Origin: Moringa oleifera
Lineage: Eukaryota; Streptophyta; Magnoliopsida; Brassicales; Moringaceae
Direction of reading: 5' to 3'
Length of the DNA stretch: 64,000 nt
Assembly: GCA_021397835.1 (NCBI GenBank)
Contig: JAJFZO010000433.1
Span: forward strand, 1,674,001 to 1,738,000
Shown here: positions 37,508 to 49,824 of the stretch, piece by piece
Layout: each line of letters opens with the position of its first letter
Position numbering within the stretch: the first letter of the stretch is position 1
Notes under the pieces: generated by a model
The model's database searches: none
Told to the model about the DNA's origin: nothing
What the model saw: the letters and a program-made list of their open reading frames with translations, nothing else
Translations under genes and position numbers: made by a program

Positions 37508-38768
37508 TTAGTGAAGACGAGTAAGTGACGTCTGCATGTCTTCTAGGGTTCGCCCTTTCGTCTCTGGCACCAATGTCCAAACAAATCTGACCGTTCCGGC
37601 CAGTACACTGGAAAAAATGAAAAGCATCCCTGCAATAAGAATTGTAAGGCTATTGATTTTAGGAAATTAATCATTTTCAAAATATATTGAAATTTGATTT
37701 TTTTAAAATGATAACCTTTTATCTCTTTTTTTTAATTTCTTTCGGTTAAAATCATTTCTAAAACGCCTCTGTGTCTCTGTGTGTGTGAGAGAGAGAGAGA
37801 AAGAGAGAGACCTGATGGGCTCCATTGCAGCATAAAATGGAAGGTGTATGTGATCACCCAACTGGTTGTCCAATTTGTCAAGTTCACCAAGCTTCCGGCA
37901 ACAACCTTGACATTGAGAGGGAATATTTACAATTTGAAGCCATTAAATATTTTAGTATAAGTCTGCAAATTTTTGATATCATATGGTATAATTAAATCAG
38001 AGTAAGATTACCTCAGACATTATGATCCATGGCAATCCTCCCAAGCCTACTGCAAAGAACGTAATATTTCCATGGTTGCATTATCAAGTTTGCATAAATT
38101 AATTCAGTAAGATTCACGTTCCAAAAGGGAAAGAACACGCACACGCCTCTAACTGCAAATTTAAAGTTCACTATCCGATTATGAACAGATAGACGTATTC
38201 TGATTTAGTTATTAAATCAATTAAGCTAATACTTATTGGACCAAACTACAAATAGATTAATTCAAACGTTTAATCCGACCTAATCATTATATCAATTAAG
38301 CTAAAAATTTATTGGGCTAAACTACAAATGGGCTAGCCGGCCTTATATAATGTGCAAGCATTCTAAAAGAAGAAATTGACCGAAGTGATTAGCTTATGAA
38401 GATCCTGGTTTAGCACTTGGTCATCTTGAAGAACAAGAAAAAAGAAAAAGTTTACAAGTAGATTGAATTACCATTGTCCCGATAAATATTGTGACAGGAG
38501 TAATGTCCTTGAATTGCTCAAAATCTTGCTTATAAGAACGAAGTTATTAAGCTTCAAGTATAAAACAAAATAATACAATTGATAGCAAACAAAACCACAA
38601 AAGAAGAAAGTACCCAACCTTAAATGAAAACGATAACCCGAGAAGGACACAACTCAAGCACATCCCCGAACCAGAAACCTGAAAACATTGTCCGAATTTT
38701 AGTTATCCTTCTCATTAACCAAGTGAAATCCTTCTACTCTTACCATAAGCAATGGTCGTCGTCCCCAT
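37508..38768 (-). pseudogene. ERD6-like: ERD6-like transporter ESL-5, truncated 3' fragment
   Basis: Duplicate of the 3' end of ESL-6. Present: the last 25 nt of exon 13 (38768-38744, encoding WGRRPLLM) and exons 14-18 (38678-38619, 38514-38461 region, 38071-38012, 37926-37812, 37629-37508), ending [21 protein letters not shown]. Everything upstream of exon 13 is missing; homology stops at about 38768, where Gypsy-type sequence begins. The acceptors of exons 15, 16 and 17 are all mutated: GCAG to GCAA, CCAG to CCAT, and GTAG to GTAA compared with ESL-6. All donors and the acceptors of exons 14 and 18 are intact. It cannot encode a transporter. Confidence 0.88.
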
Positions 38769-40514
38769 ATATATTAAAATGATGTAATTTTCTAATATAT
38801 ATTAAATATTTTAACTTAAACCTTTCCCAAGCTTCATATAGTGATTCCATATCATACCTTACAGATTAAGCTAGGGATCTTATTCCTCCTCTTGTTTGTT
38901 TTTGCTAGTACGAAAAATTTAGCCAAAAACTTCTCAAGTAGTCTATTCCATGTAGTGATCGATCCAATTGGCAAGGAGTATAAGCAACTCATAGCCCTAT
39001 CCTGAAGTAAAAATGGGAATATTCTTATCCTAATTGTATCATTGGAGACACTATTGTACTTGAATATCTCACAAATTTTGAGAAAAGTGGCTATATAAGC
39101 ATTAAGGTCATCATTGAGCAAACCATCAAACTGATTAGCTTGCACAATTTGAATGATAGTTGGCTTAATCTCGAAGTGCTAGACTATTTTGATTAACCAT
39201 GACTACTGGATTCTTTTTAGCATGTTTCATGGCTTCTTGAAGTTGTTTGAATTTTTTTTTTTTTTAATCTCAAGGACAAGTTCTCTCAATTTTTTAAGTC
39301 AATTAGGATCACAATATCACTCCTGCTAAGTCGTCTCATCCAATTCAAAGAACACTTGAGACATCAAAACAAGAATAATTATCATAAAATAAAATAAAAA
39401 ACATAAAGTTAGGATAGATTATTAGTATCAGTATTACTAATCTAAATCAATCTCCACCAATGCTGCCAAAATCTAGTGATGATCTTTGCAGGCATAAGTG
39501 CATGCTATTGTAAAAAGCCATAAAGTGGAAGTATCAAGTATTGTCTCACGAGGATTGATTGTTATCAATTACCAAATTGTGTTAATCCTAATCCTAATTG
39601 AATTGTCATTAAAGATATCCATGATAAAAGATAAATAACAACAAAATAAAATAAAATGCAAATGTAATTAAGAATAAATCAATTAATTAAAACTTTAGGG
39701 TTCTAGATTTCATCATAACAAATCCAATATGAATTATCTATTTCCTTAATCTTAGTTTATTATCCTACTTAATATTTGAGATATCATCAAGTTTTTATTA
39801 GCCTCTCCTAAGATCTAATAAAAATCTCCCCAAATACTAATCCATTATATCTCTATGTGAATTTGAAATAAATAAAATTTTATTATGTTATGTGATTCTC
39901 AAAGATTGACTAAACAAAATATGTAAGTATATTTCTATCTCATATGCAATCGATAGTTTTCCCATAATGAATTAAACATATGAATTTCCTTCTAATTTTT
40001 TTCATAATAAACAAATCATCTAACTAGTGACCAATTAATTAGTAGCATTAACCACAGTATGAAAAACTAAATTAGAAATAATAGATTATAGATTAAAAAG
40101 AAAAAATAATTTGAAGCTTCATAGTTAGCTACATAGGCTACACATTAGCCTCCGAAAAAAAACTAAATTCATGCTAAAAATCATAAATATCCTCACAAAG
40201 ATCTTATGCATTTAAAAAAAAAATGGAAGAAAAAAAGTTTAGAAGATGGATCTCTAATTGTCTTCTTCTTCAAAGCTCTCCTATTCTCTCTCACCTCAAA
40301 AGTTCTAAGAAAACTCTGATCTTTTTGTTTATACATTAAGGATTGAAGGGCAAAATTGAAAATATACTATTAATTATTTAAATTATTTTATGTGTAACGT
40401 CATGACATTAAAATTTAGCATCGTTATGTTGGAGTTTTTATTTAAAATCTCTTCTTTTTAACTTCGAAACTCTTTTAATCCATCCAGTGTTATCTTCTTC
40501 CAATGCGCATAACA
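38769..40514 (-). mobile_element. Athila-type Gypsy fragment: 5' LTR, primer-binding site, partial gag
   Basis: Read on the minus strand. A probable LTR runs from about 40514 (TGTTATGCGC) to about 39477 (ATCATCA). It is followed by TTTTGGCAGCATTGGTGGAG (39471-39452), a mutated form of the TGGCGCCGTTGCCGGGG primer-binding region found in many plant Gypsy elements. Then comes a 97-codon gag frame at 39145-38852 with DLNAYIATFLKICEIFK, RIRIFPFLLQDRA and GSITTWNRLLEKFLAKFF, matching the Retrotrans_gag pattern. The element stops at 38768, against ESL-5 exon 13. The outer LTR edge is tentative. Confidence 0.7.
38852..39145 (-). pseudogene. Gypsy gag fragment (Retrotrans_gag)
   Basis: An open frame of 97 codons covering the core of the gag capsid domain of an Athila/Tat-type element: an SITTW-x4-EKFLAKFF block preceded by the IFPFLLQDRA block. 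Full gag plus pol of such elements is thousands of bases longer. Protease, reverse transcriptase and integrase are absent here, so this is a remnant. Confidence 0.75.
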
Positions 40515-41436
40515 AATATAAAACAAAGTGAAAGCTTGAAACCAATAAAAAGCTATGTTAAAAAAAAAATCAGATTTGTGAGTATAAAACTCACTGGCCA
40601 TAAAGCTCGCCACCCATCCTTTGAAATTTTTGTTTCCAATAAATTGCAACATTTTTTGTATCCATGTGTGAAAAGTTTACTTCTGACAAATCATTTTAGA
40701 CTCTCATGTAGATGATCTTACAAATTTTAAGTTTTAAAAGAGAAACAATTTATATAATCCTAATATACAATCTTGAACCTTCTCCATGGATGAGGTATAA
40801 TTTATGATAAAAATAGGATATGACCTTCACAACATGTATGCCTTATCTAGTCTAGGTTTATGAAGTCATTGTATGACTTTATAGCATAAGTTTTAACTTG
40901 CGCGGCGGGGTTTCTCTACTCCACAAGTTTGCAATTCTTTTTGGATGTTTACATTCAAATAAAGAATTTGAAACTCAGCTCATACTTGTTGAAGTCTTCT
41001 TTCTCCTTCATTGAAAATTTTCTTTAGTGTCCAAGGAAAACTAAAGTGAATTCCCACTTGTTGGTAACAATTTTTAGCCTTTCAAGTCTTCATATCCACA
41101 TGATATCTTTACCAAATTGGTGACATAGACACAATAGCACGCGTTATGTATTCATTGATTCAAAAATTGGACAAACACAATAGTAAAGGCAATATTTTCA
41201 CTTTCTAAAGAAAATGGATGCGAGATAGTAATAAATTGTCTACCCTAGATGGTGTTAATCGCATCATATGATGTATAATCTTTTCTTATTTTTCTGAGGC
41301 AACTCCAATGACTTCTATAGGGATGCAGCGCAACTTCAACGACTTCTTCTATAGGGATGCAGTGACTGGAGGCAAAAACTTGTTTGTAAAAGTAACCAAC
41401 AAGATGGTGTATACTATTGTATAGGTTATTTTCTCA

Positions 41437-44400
41437 TTACCCCACATGAATAAGTGATGCTTGTATTTCTTCCAGGGTTAATCCCCTAGTCTCTGGCACC
41501 AACATCCATACAAAGAGAATAGTTGCACCACAAACTCCGGAGAAAATAAAAAATGTTCCTGCAATTATGGACCAACAGATAGTTATGTATGGTAGTTTCA
41601 ATAAGGTAAATCAATTTCTTTTAGAGAGATAAAGAGAAATAGAGAGATCAGACCTGCTGGACTCCATTCCAACATAAAGTTGAAAGTGTATGTGATAACC
41701 CAACCAGTAGTCCAATTGACTAAAGTCACGATACTTCCAGCTGAAACCTTGAGATGAAGAGGGAATATCTGAAAAATAGCGACTCCTCAAATTCAATATA
41801 ACTCGTCTTTTCTAGAGAAAACATGTGAATGAATTTAAATGGATTTCTTATACATATATATATATATAAGCATATTTATATGTATAACTTATTTTAATCC
41901 AGTAATGATTTACCTCCGACATAATTATCCATGGCAATCCGCCCAGACCTATTGCGTAAGTTGCAATATATCCCTGGTTGTAGTGTCAACGAAGATGGTA
42001 TCAAATTCAATAAAGATTCAAGTTGAAAATAAAAGAATGATTTGATAAAAAATGAAAATTAGCCTTGATCAATACCCTAGTTAATCATAGTTAAACCATT
42101 TAGTAAAAGAGTTGGTAAAAAAGAAAAAAAAAAAGGTATAGCCATTTGATAATTAGGTTGAATTGCATACCAATACACCCACGAAAGCTAAAATGGGAGT
42201 AAGCTCCTTCAAATGGTTCACCCCCTATTCATCATTCAAGAAAAAGTAAAAATTGTGAGCTTACAATTGGCATATTCAACAGTGGAAAAGAGAAAGAGGA
42301 TGAGATGGATGAACCTGTACAGAAAATGCAAACCCTAGAAAGATGCAACACAAGAACATGCCAGCAGCAGAGCCCTGCAACATTAGTATAAACAAAATTT
42401 TGTTAGCCTAACTATTGAGTAACCATATATCATGATGATGTCAAAACGAGTTATATCTGGCCGTTCTAACCATAAGTAGAGGTCTTCGTCCCAGTCTATC
42501 CACCAAGAGCATACCCGTCAATGCTTTTGGAATCTACCAAAGAATTACATGCACAAGTTTAGAAGTTCATATGTAGGCTGCGTATACATTTAGTGTGTGC
42601 TAAGCACATGTACGTCAAGTAAAATTCTAGGGTTGAAGGTTAAACTTTAGGTACCAAGATAATGGCCAACACTGTTGATCCAATGCTGGTTGAAAAGCCT
42701 GTCTTAAAGAATTAACACTTTATCATTGATAAGTTCTTAATTTTTATTATAATCTATTGTACAGGCTATCATAACCAAGGAGACGTTTGATTTACCGGCT
42801 TGTTTGAATATGCTACTAGCATAATATCCGACTCCAGCACTGCCTGATAATTGTTGGAGGAGCATAAGTCCTATTCCAACCTAAAACAGTTTAAGCAATT
42901 TCATATATATATAAATCCAACTAATCATATATGAAACATATCTAATCTTTTTCTCAATATATACTTACTGTAAGTGAACGAGCATATCTTCTTTGGAATA
43001 AGCTCCGAATTCCAGATTGCTGACCTTTTTCAAATGTTTCAGTGAATTCCTACACATAAAACAAAGGGAATTCAACGTTTTAACAACACAAAGCAAACTA
43101 AATTATATAAGAACACGAAGGTTAAAAAAAAAATTACTTGGATATCATTAGCTTCTTGGGTTATATCAGCATTCTTTCCCCTCAAGCACTGTAGAGCTCT
43201 CTCAAAGTCTTTCTCTCGGCCCACTTTTGCCTTACAATAAATTATTCATGGTCTATGTTAACATTAAACTGGAAAAAGCAAGCAAATCGCTGTATTTTGC
43301 TTCCCTGAAGCTCACCATAATATCCATAAAACTAGAAACTAAACAGAAGGATTACTTAATGTATAGCATTTGGGACAAATCCCTATTGGACTCACCAGCC
43401 ATCTTGTAGAATCTGGAATGAAGAACAAGCCAATAAGTTGCACGGCACATGGAATGGTACCTGAGATGGAATTAAGTTTAATGCAACAAAGTGACTACGT
43501 TTGGTTGATCTACTCTTTCACTAAGTTACTTAATATTAATTAGTGAGAGAATTTACCAATTAGAGCCAAGGTACGCCAGTGAATATAATTTCCGATGACA
43601 TATCCAAGTGACATCCCGCAATTTTGAGTCAGCTATATGCTTGAAGATGAGTAATTCCATTAATACAAATATCTCAATCTGAAGTTATGTCAAGGATAGA
43701 TTGTTATATAATACCTGATTAGCAAAAGTATATGTTCCTCGAATACTTTTTGGTGTTATTTCTGCAATGTACACAGGTACCTGTTTCATAGTGGATAAGA
43801 CTTTGTTAATTATTCTTCTGTGTCATATACAAAATTTGATCGAAGTTGAATGACACTATTTGTAAAATTACCACATAAGATACGAAGCCAACTCCAACTC
43901 CTAGCGAGAGTCTCCCAAAATCCAGCCATCTCACATCCTTTCATTAAGAGAAAGTATATGTTATTGCTAATCAGCATCTAATTAATTATTTGGGTGACAC
44001 AACAAAATTGAAACATAAATTAAACTATAATTCCTAGAGCTTAATAGTAATAACTCGTTTGGCATTGCATTGGTTACGGTCCACTTTGTTAGTGGACATA
44101 CTAAAAATGAAAATGTCAACTATGATAACGTGAGAGTCGAGAAGAAACCTTGGCAAATGCGATGGCAAGCCACCCGAAGGCGCAGAATACTTGAGATAAC
44201 CACATTGTCTGCTACCATAAGATGAATAATTTTAATTGGATGGAAAGAATTTCTTACTTAATTGGTAGTGATTTAATTATTGAGTATACAAAAAAAATTA
44301 TGCTATTTTTGAGAAGTTAAAAGGATATCTTTACATGTCTTCGACCCACAAGAACTGCTACCTTCCCACTGAATAAGGCACTGATTGCTCCTCCGATTGT

Positions 44401-46122
44401 CAGAAGTGACCCAAACAAAGAGAACTGAAGAACGAAGATGAGAACTGGTAAACATATATTCCATGCTGATTCAATGCTTTAGTCACTAACAATGTCTAGG
44501 AAATTCGAGACATACAAGGTTCTGAGACATATTAAAATTAAAAATTCAATCTCAATATTGCTAGTAAGTATGACAACCAATTGATATTTTACCTAAATTA
44601 ATAGAGACTTCTGTAAATCAAACCAGTTTGAATCTTGAACACAAAACCAGAAATATGATCTACTTGTATACACACAACCAATTTACTATGCAAAAGACAT
44701 GTTACATACCTATACCAGTGTTCAGAATTAGCTTTTCTCACTTTCCAAATCCCTTACAAACCTTTTTCTCAAGGCAACTTTTGAGTTTTGGTTAACAACG
44801 AGTATCACAGCTTTTTTACAACTCTCAGCAAAAAGAACTATTGAATTTGGTTAACTCAAGAGGAGCCTTTTATAATACAAGGATAGGGATTACAACCAAT
44901 CAAAAAATCAGAAAACAATAATTTAACAACTTTTTTACTAACTTCTTAACTAAAAGTTTTCATAAACTTGTAGATTGATTATGTTATGCAAGTAGATCAT
45001 ATTTCTTGTTTTATGTTCAAGATTCAAAGTGGTTTATCCAGAGACCATATTAATTAAGAAACCCGTTTTACCATTTTTTATGTTTTGATGAATTTACATA
45101 GGCCAGATGATCTTTACATACAAGCTTAATTATATGAATGAACAAAGGATAGATTATGGTGATGTTTTTTTTGGTTGTAAGGAATTGCAAAAGGACAAAG
45201 GAAAAACCCATGCACCCTCCCTTTATTAGTTCCACAAGAAAACAAAAGAAAAGAAAAGGAAAAAAGAAACATATATGAACGTCATTTATCTGTGTGTCTC
45301 TGTCTTATTTGTCCGTCTCTGTCTGTATGTATTAATGGATGGAAAATCCAGACTTTCTTACGAAATATTTCCTCTAGAAAAAACAGAAGTGGGCAGCTTC
45401 TGTATCGAACCCAAACCAATAAGGAAAAAGGCAGGTGCAGGAGGAGATGAGGTTGTGCACTTCGTGAGCTACTATTGGTTTTTCTCTAAGGCTTAGGATT
45501 CTCTTTTGTGGCTTGTGTATACTAAGAACAAGATCAAAATATCTGGACGAAGAAAAATAATTAAAACAAACAAGAAAAAGAAGAAATGGTAGGGATATAC
45601 TTACTGCAGCCAACGAGAGGCCGAGGTCATCCGTGATCCCAGCCTGAGCACCTGATGTGTAAGCCATCTTCAAAGCAACAATAGATCATCAGTTGAGCTA
45701 GCTGGCTCCATAGAACAGATAAATTTTCATCGGTTTACACACAAAGTTTATAATCTTTAGACCAATTCCCGTGGAAAAATATATCACTAGCTTCGAGCAA
45801 TCTATCTATATAGATCCCAAAAAAACCAAAGAGAAGCTGATCCTCCTTTATCCACTGGAAACAGAAATGTATGGACACCATTGCCTCTTGCAATCTCTAG
45901 ACAAGATAAGCTCCTTTGAAGCTAATTAAAGAGAAAATGGAAATTGGGTTTTATGAACATGGTGAGAATTATTACCGCGTAGCCAAAGCAAAAGGAGCCA
46001 CATACAGCTACGAAGGTACTCAAGACAAGAGCAGCAGTGGTGGAGGAGGAACCTCTTGATCTACTGTCATCAGCCTTCACTTCTCTTAGTAGTCCTTCTT
46101 CCATGCTCTCTTGCTTGTTCAT
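41437..46122 (-). CDS. ERD6-like: ERD6-like monosaccharide transporter ESL-4 (intact, 18 exons)
   Basis: Intact twin of ESL-3. Exons: 46122-45976, 45667-45605, 44424-44335, 44208-44149, 43937-43872, 43780-43715, 43632-43557, 43460-43396, 43230-43138, 43049-42969, 42880-42796, 42698-42655, 42533-42471, 42374-42315, 42224-42171, 41973-41914, 41768-41654, 41558-41437. All splice sites are GT-AG and the product is 469 aa with 12 expected membrane spans. Motifs: GRR 97-99, PDSTRWL 205-211 (two changes from PESPRWL), QQLSG 278-282, LGRRP in loop 8-9, [11 protein letters not shown] near the end. The start matches ESL-2 ([12 protein letters not shown]) and is the first ATG after the TATA-like box. 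Its N-terminus has an acidic di-leucine (EEGLL) but not a perfect LxxxLL. The upstream ACGT pair of ESL-2/3 is lost here. Confidence 0.92.
44609..45039. mobile_element. 431 bp TIR element in ESL-4 intron 2
   Basis: Same element at the same site as 28050-28480, with the same length and flanked by AGAGAC at 44603-44608 and 45040-45045. Its presence in both units shows insertion before the segmental duplication. Confidence 0.8.
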
Positions 46123-46220
46123 CTCTTCTTTCAGATGAGAGACAGAAGAGCTCGTGAGTGAGAGAGAATAATGGTTCAGAAAGTGTGAAGCACAGGCTTC
46201 CACCTGGTAGGTGAGGTGTA

Positions 46221-46228
46221 CATATAAA
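46221..46228 (-). promoter_or_regulatory. TATA-like box of ESL-4
   Basis: TTTATATG on the minus strand about 100 bp before the ATG, replacing the TATATA of ESL-3 at the same place. Confidence 0.45.
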
Positions 46229-46571
46229 GAGAGAAAACAAGTAGGATTGAACTTGCAGGATATCGTTTTGTCAAAATCATTACAGATAATAAGGGTTGTC
46301 TTCCCGAAGTGTTCTTTGGTAAACAACAATTTGTTTAGGAAGTCAGTGGCTTTATTTATTATTTCAAAAATTAAATGTGTGAATATCATCTTAATTTTTT
46401 ATAAACATCATATCAGATATCTAAATTGCAAGTCAATATTATAATAGCTTTCACTAATTAATTATTAGTTATAGTGCCTTCAAAACTTCATTAAACTTGT
46501 AATGAAGTAAATGCCAAGGGCCTGGATGGGGAAGGGTGGGCCCTATGCCCATCTAATCTGCTAAATTTTTT

Positions 46572-46589
46572 CACATTCCTACCAACATG
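46572..46589 (-). promoter_or_regulatory. Mutated ACGT pair upstream of ESL-4
   Basis: The position equivalent to 30012-30029 reads CATGTT and ATGTG on the minus strand. Both ACGT cores have become ATGT while the bases around them are unchanged. Confidence 0.5.
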
Positions 46590-48967
46590 CTTCTTTTAAT
46601 AAAAGCTGAGACAAGTGTGGGCATCAAAAATCTTTTTCCTAGAGATTAAATCATTCTGGCTGTTCTATTTACATTAAGTAGGTAAACAAGAATTTGTAGT
46701 CTTCTTTCTCTTGATATACACAATTAGCTAGTTTAAATTGGGCTTTTTCATATACCCAATGACATATTTTCTTATAATAAATATTATTTATTTTAAACAT
46801 GGGTTTAATTTATTTTGTGTTTAATCTTATATTTGGATCTAATTTAATATGGGTTGGATTTTGTAGGTGTGAATTTAATTTAATTTGTGCTTGAATTCGT
46901 ACCTACTTATTGGAAAACTTCCCCACCCTCAATCTTTCACAAGATCCCCATAAATAAGAGAGAGAGAGAGAGAAAAAAAGAAAATGTGTGAGAGAGTTAA
47001 TTAGTGGATGAAAGCCTTTTTCTTTCGAGCATACCAATTAGTGAGGTTCCTTTTCTTCTTTTTCTTTGGGATACCCACTTGAAGCTAAAAGTAAATTGCC
47101 CTTTCCATATTGGGAGAGTTTGGTCTGTATCAAAGTCAAAGAGAATTAATTTCTTTGTCCTCAAAAAATCATTGGTTGAGAAATGTCTTAATAAATATTG
47201 ATAACAGTAAGAAAAGAGTATTAAAATAAAAAATTCAATTAAATAAATGTAGTAATAATTTTTAAAATTATTTTTTACAATAATTTGAAGTATATGTATA
47301 TATGCATATTTTTTGTGGATAATAATATTTTGTCGATTTGAAATAATATTGAGCTTTTTGGTATGATGATAAAAAGATTTTTTTTATAATTTAACATGCT
47401 AAAATAAATAAATAAATCTCAAATCACTAATTTTACTAAATTATTATATATTAATATTTAAAAATATTAATATAATTCAAATTAACCAAAAAAAAAAATT
47501 GATAAGTGTGAAGGTTGAGATATTATTATAAAGACCTAACATTTTATTTCAAGGGCATGCAAAAGAAAAACAAGTTGGTGATAGGACAATATCGTATGCC
47601 GGCAATCGATGTTATCTCATGTGCCTAGTTTAGATACAAGATAGGGAACAACTTACAGCAGTGCCCAACTGTCCTCTCCTGTTCCCACTCTGAAAAACTA
47701 GAACCGCTCTTTTCTGGTCTCATCGATTTCTTTATCTTCGTACCAGGCAACAATAATTCAGATTTCAGTCTCTTTTCTTCTTTACAAAATCGAGGCAGGG
47801 CAGGGACCATAAATTAAAGTTCACAATTCATGCATGTGGTTCATAGAACTCCACCTCAGAAACGTGGTGGAGCCTCTGGCAGTACAAGGCATGAGGTTTC
47901 AAATAATTTGAGGGCATGATTTTTTCGGCAAAACAAGTATTTTGGTCTCCCAATGTTAATATGACAAAAAAGTACTGTTGTTAGTGAAAACAGCTTTCTT
48001 TTAAACAGATGTGGTGAAAATCATACCAGTTTTATAGGTTAAATGGTGAATTCTGATTATAAATAAATCACATTTACTAAGGATTCATGTAATCTCTTTC
48101 TTTCTGTTTTAATGGTGAACCCAATTTTTACATTCTAATATATATATCTTAACATGTTTTGGATTGCATAGCTTGAACAAGTCACATTCAATTTGAATTA
48201 ATTAACATTTAATTGATTGAAGTTTGGCTGAGTTTTCAAACTGCCATGTAGGACCAAGAAGAGAGCATGAGATGTTGTCATTATGTAAGGAAAGGCAGCT
48301 AGCTATACATAATTCTGTTTGACTTTTCTTCCTCAGTATGCACACTTTGTAATTGCTACTTTAGTTTCTTCTTTCCTCTACATCTACTTAAAACAAGGCC
48401 TTATCGATGCAACTAAACCATATATTTGTGGCCGTAATATTTATTTTAGAAATTTTTTTCAATATAATTAAAAGATGATATTTAATTATTTAGAGCAAAT
48501 ATTTACCTTTTTTGGTTAAAATGTTCATTTTTGTTACTTTTTTTTTTTGTTCTAAATCAAATTATGGCTAACCTACAAAGATATTCTTGGCATATAGAAG
48601 TCTTGCAAGTCATTTTTCTTTCTATAATGATAGTGTATCTTGACGTTTGCACACATGTTGGTATAAATATAAATTTGAAATAATAAAATAAATATTTATT
48701 TTCTCTCCTTTTAAGTTTCCTAGGCGGTATAATATGTACATGCTCCTGCAAAGTTTAAAGATTCAAATATGAAATCTTTAGAAATTAAAGTGTGTGATTC
48801 ATTGTCTGTGCTTGTATAGTGGAAATAAAGTTTTAAATTACATACAAAGCAGCAAAACCTTTTTTTAACATTCGGATTAAGAAAAAAAATTGATCAAAAA
48901 AAGCTATCAATTTTTTTTTCTTTTTCTTGTAAGTTTGAGATACATGTCTTATTCATTGAAGTTCTTA
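46590..48967. other. Intergenic part of unit B upstream of ESL-4
   Basis: Collinear with about 30030-32726 in unit A. It includes a (GA)n tract near 46960-46973 and a short segment (48054-48089) inverted relative to unit A. A 61-codon minus frame at 47625-47810 is partly conserved with unit A but is interrupted there, so no gene is called. Confidence 0.5.
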
Positions 48968-49205
48968 CAGTATGTTTGATTGGCAAGAATATTAATTTTT
49001 TTAATATTTTATTTCATATGAAATTATTTTTCTAATGTTTAGTTCATTTTTATCACAGAATTGCAATTCTTTAAATAATTTCTATTTCTTAAAAACCCGA
49101 AATAGCTATTTCGAAGTGAACCTTTGGAATAGCTATTCCATGAATACAAAAAATCGCTATATTTTTCTATTTCTAATGTGCTCTTGATAAAAATTTTAAA
49201 TTACA

Positions 49206-49242
<37 letters not shown>

Positions 49243-49824
49243 ACTTTATTTTTTATTTTTAAATAATTTATTAAAATAAAAAATATTATTATTAAAATAT
49301 TAATTAATATTAATATTAATTTTATAATATTTAATATTTAAAATTAAAAATAATTATTAACATATTATTTAGTTAACATTATTTTTATAATAATAATATT
49401 TTTATTTTTAAATAATTTATCAAAAAAAGAAAAAAGTAAAAAATATTACTTTTATTAAAATATTAATTACTTTTAATTTTAATTTTATGATATTAATATT
49501 TAAAAATAAAAATAATTATTAATATATTATTTATTTAATATTATTTTTATAATAATTTATTATTAAAATATTTATTAATTAATATTATTTTAATAAAAAT
49601 TAATTGATTTAATTGAAAGATATACTAATCTTTTAAACTTGTTTCAATTACTTTCCTAACTTATTCTTTGATGAATCAAACATATGAAAATGAATTCATA
49701 CTCTGTTTAATTTCAATAAACCAAACATAATACTACTTATTCTTTTCTATTATTTCTCTTTTTTATTCCCAAATAATACTTTTTCTATTCATTCTCTATT
49801 TTATTCCATGAGCCAAAGATGCCA
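48968..49824. mobile_element. 857 bp Harbinger/Tourist-like insertion with TTA target duplication
   Basis: Present in unit B and absent from unit A. TTA flanks the insert at 48965-48967 and 49825-49827, and the unit A site (32724-32726) has one TTA. The ends are weak inverted repeats (GTATGTTTGATTGG against GCATCTTTGGCTCA). A 3 bp TTA/TAA duplication is characteristic of PIF/Harbinger. The interior is very AT-rich with an (AT)n run at 49209-49239 and no transposase frame. Confidence 0.7.

Larger units (their letters stand above)
24460..38768. repeat. Tandem segmental duplication, unit A
   Basis: About 14.3 kb that pairs collinearly with 41043-58403. Matching landmarks: stop codons 24859/41437, start codons 29562/46122, the leader-region (GA)n block 30417/46960, Copia open frames 35571/53556, distal stop codons 37508/57140. 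The offset is about 16.56 kb through the first gene and 19.63 kb at the second, because of indels between them. Coding parts of ESL-3 and ESL-4 differ at only a few positions per exon. The left edge is where ESL-3 and ESL-4 3' flanks begin to match; the right edge is the truncation inside ESL-5 exon 13. Confidence 0.85.

Noticed and set aside
47625..47810. 61-codon minus frame partly conserved with unit A
   Set aside because: The duplicate at about 31080-31270 is interrupted and shares no recognised motif; conservation is explained by the recent duplication.
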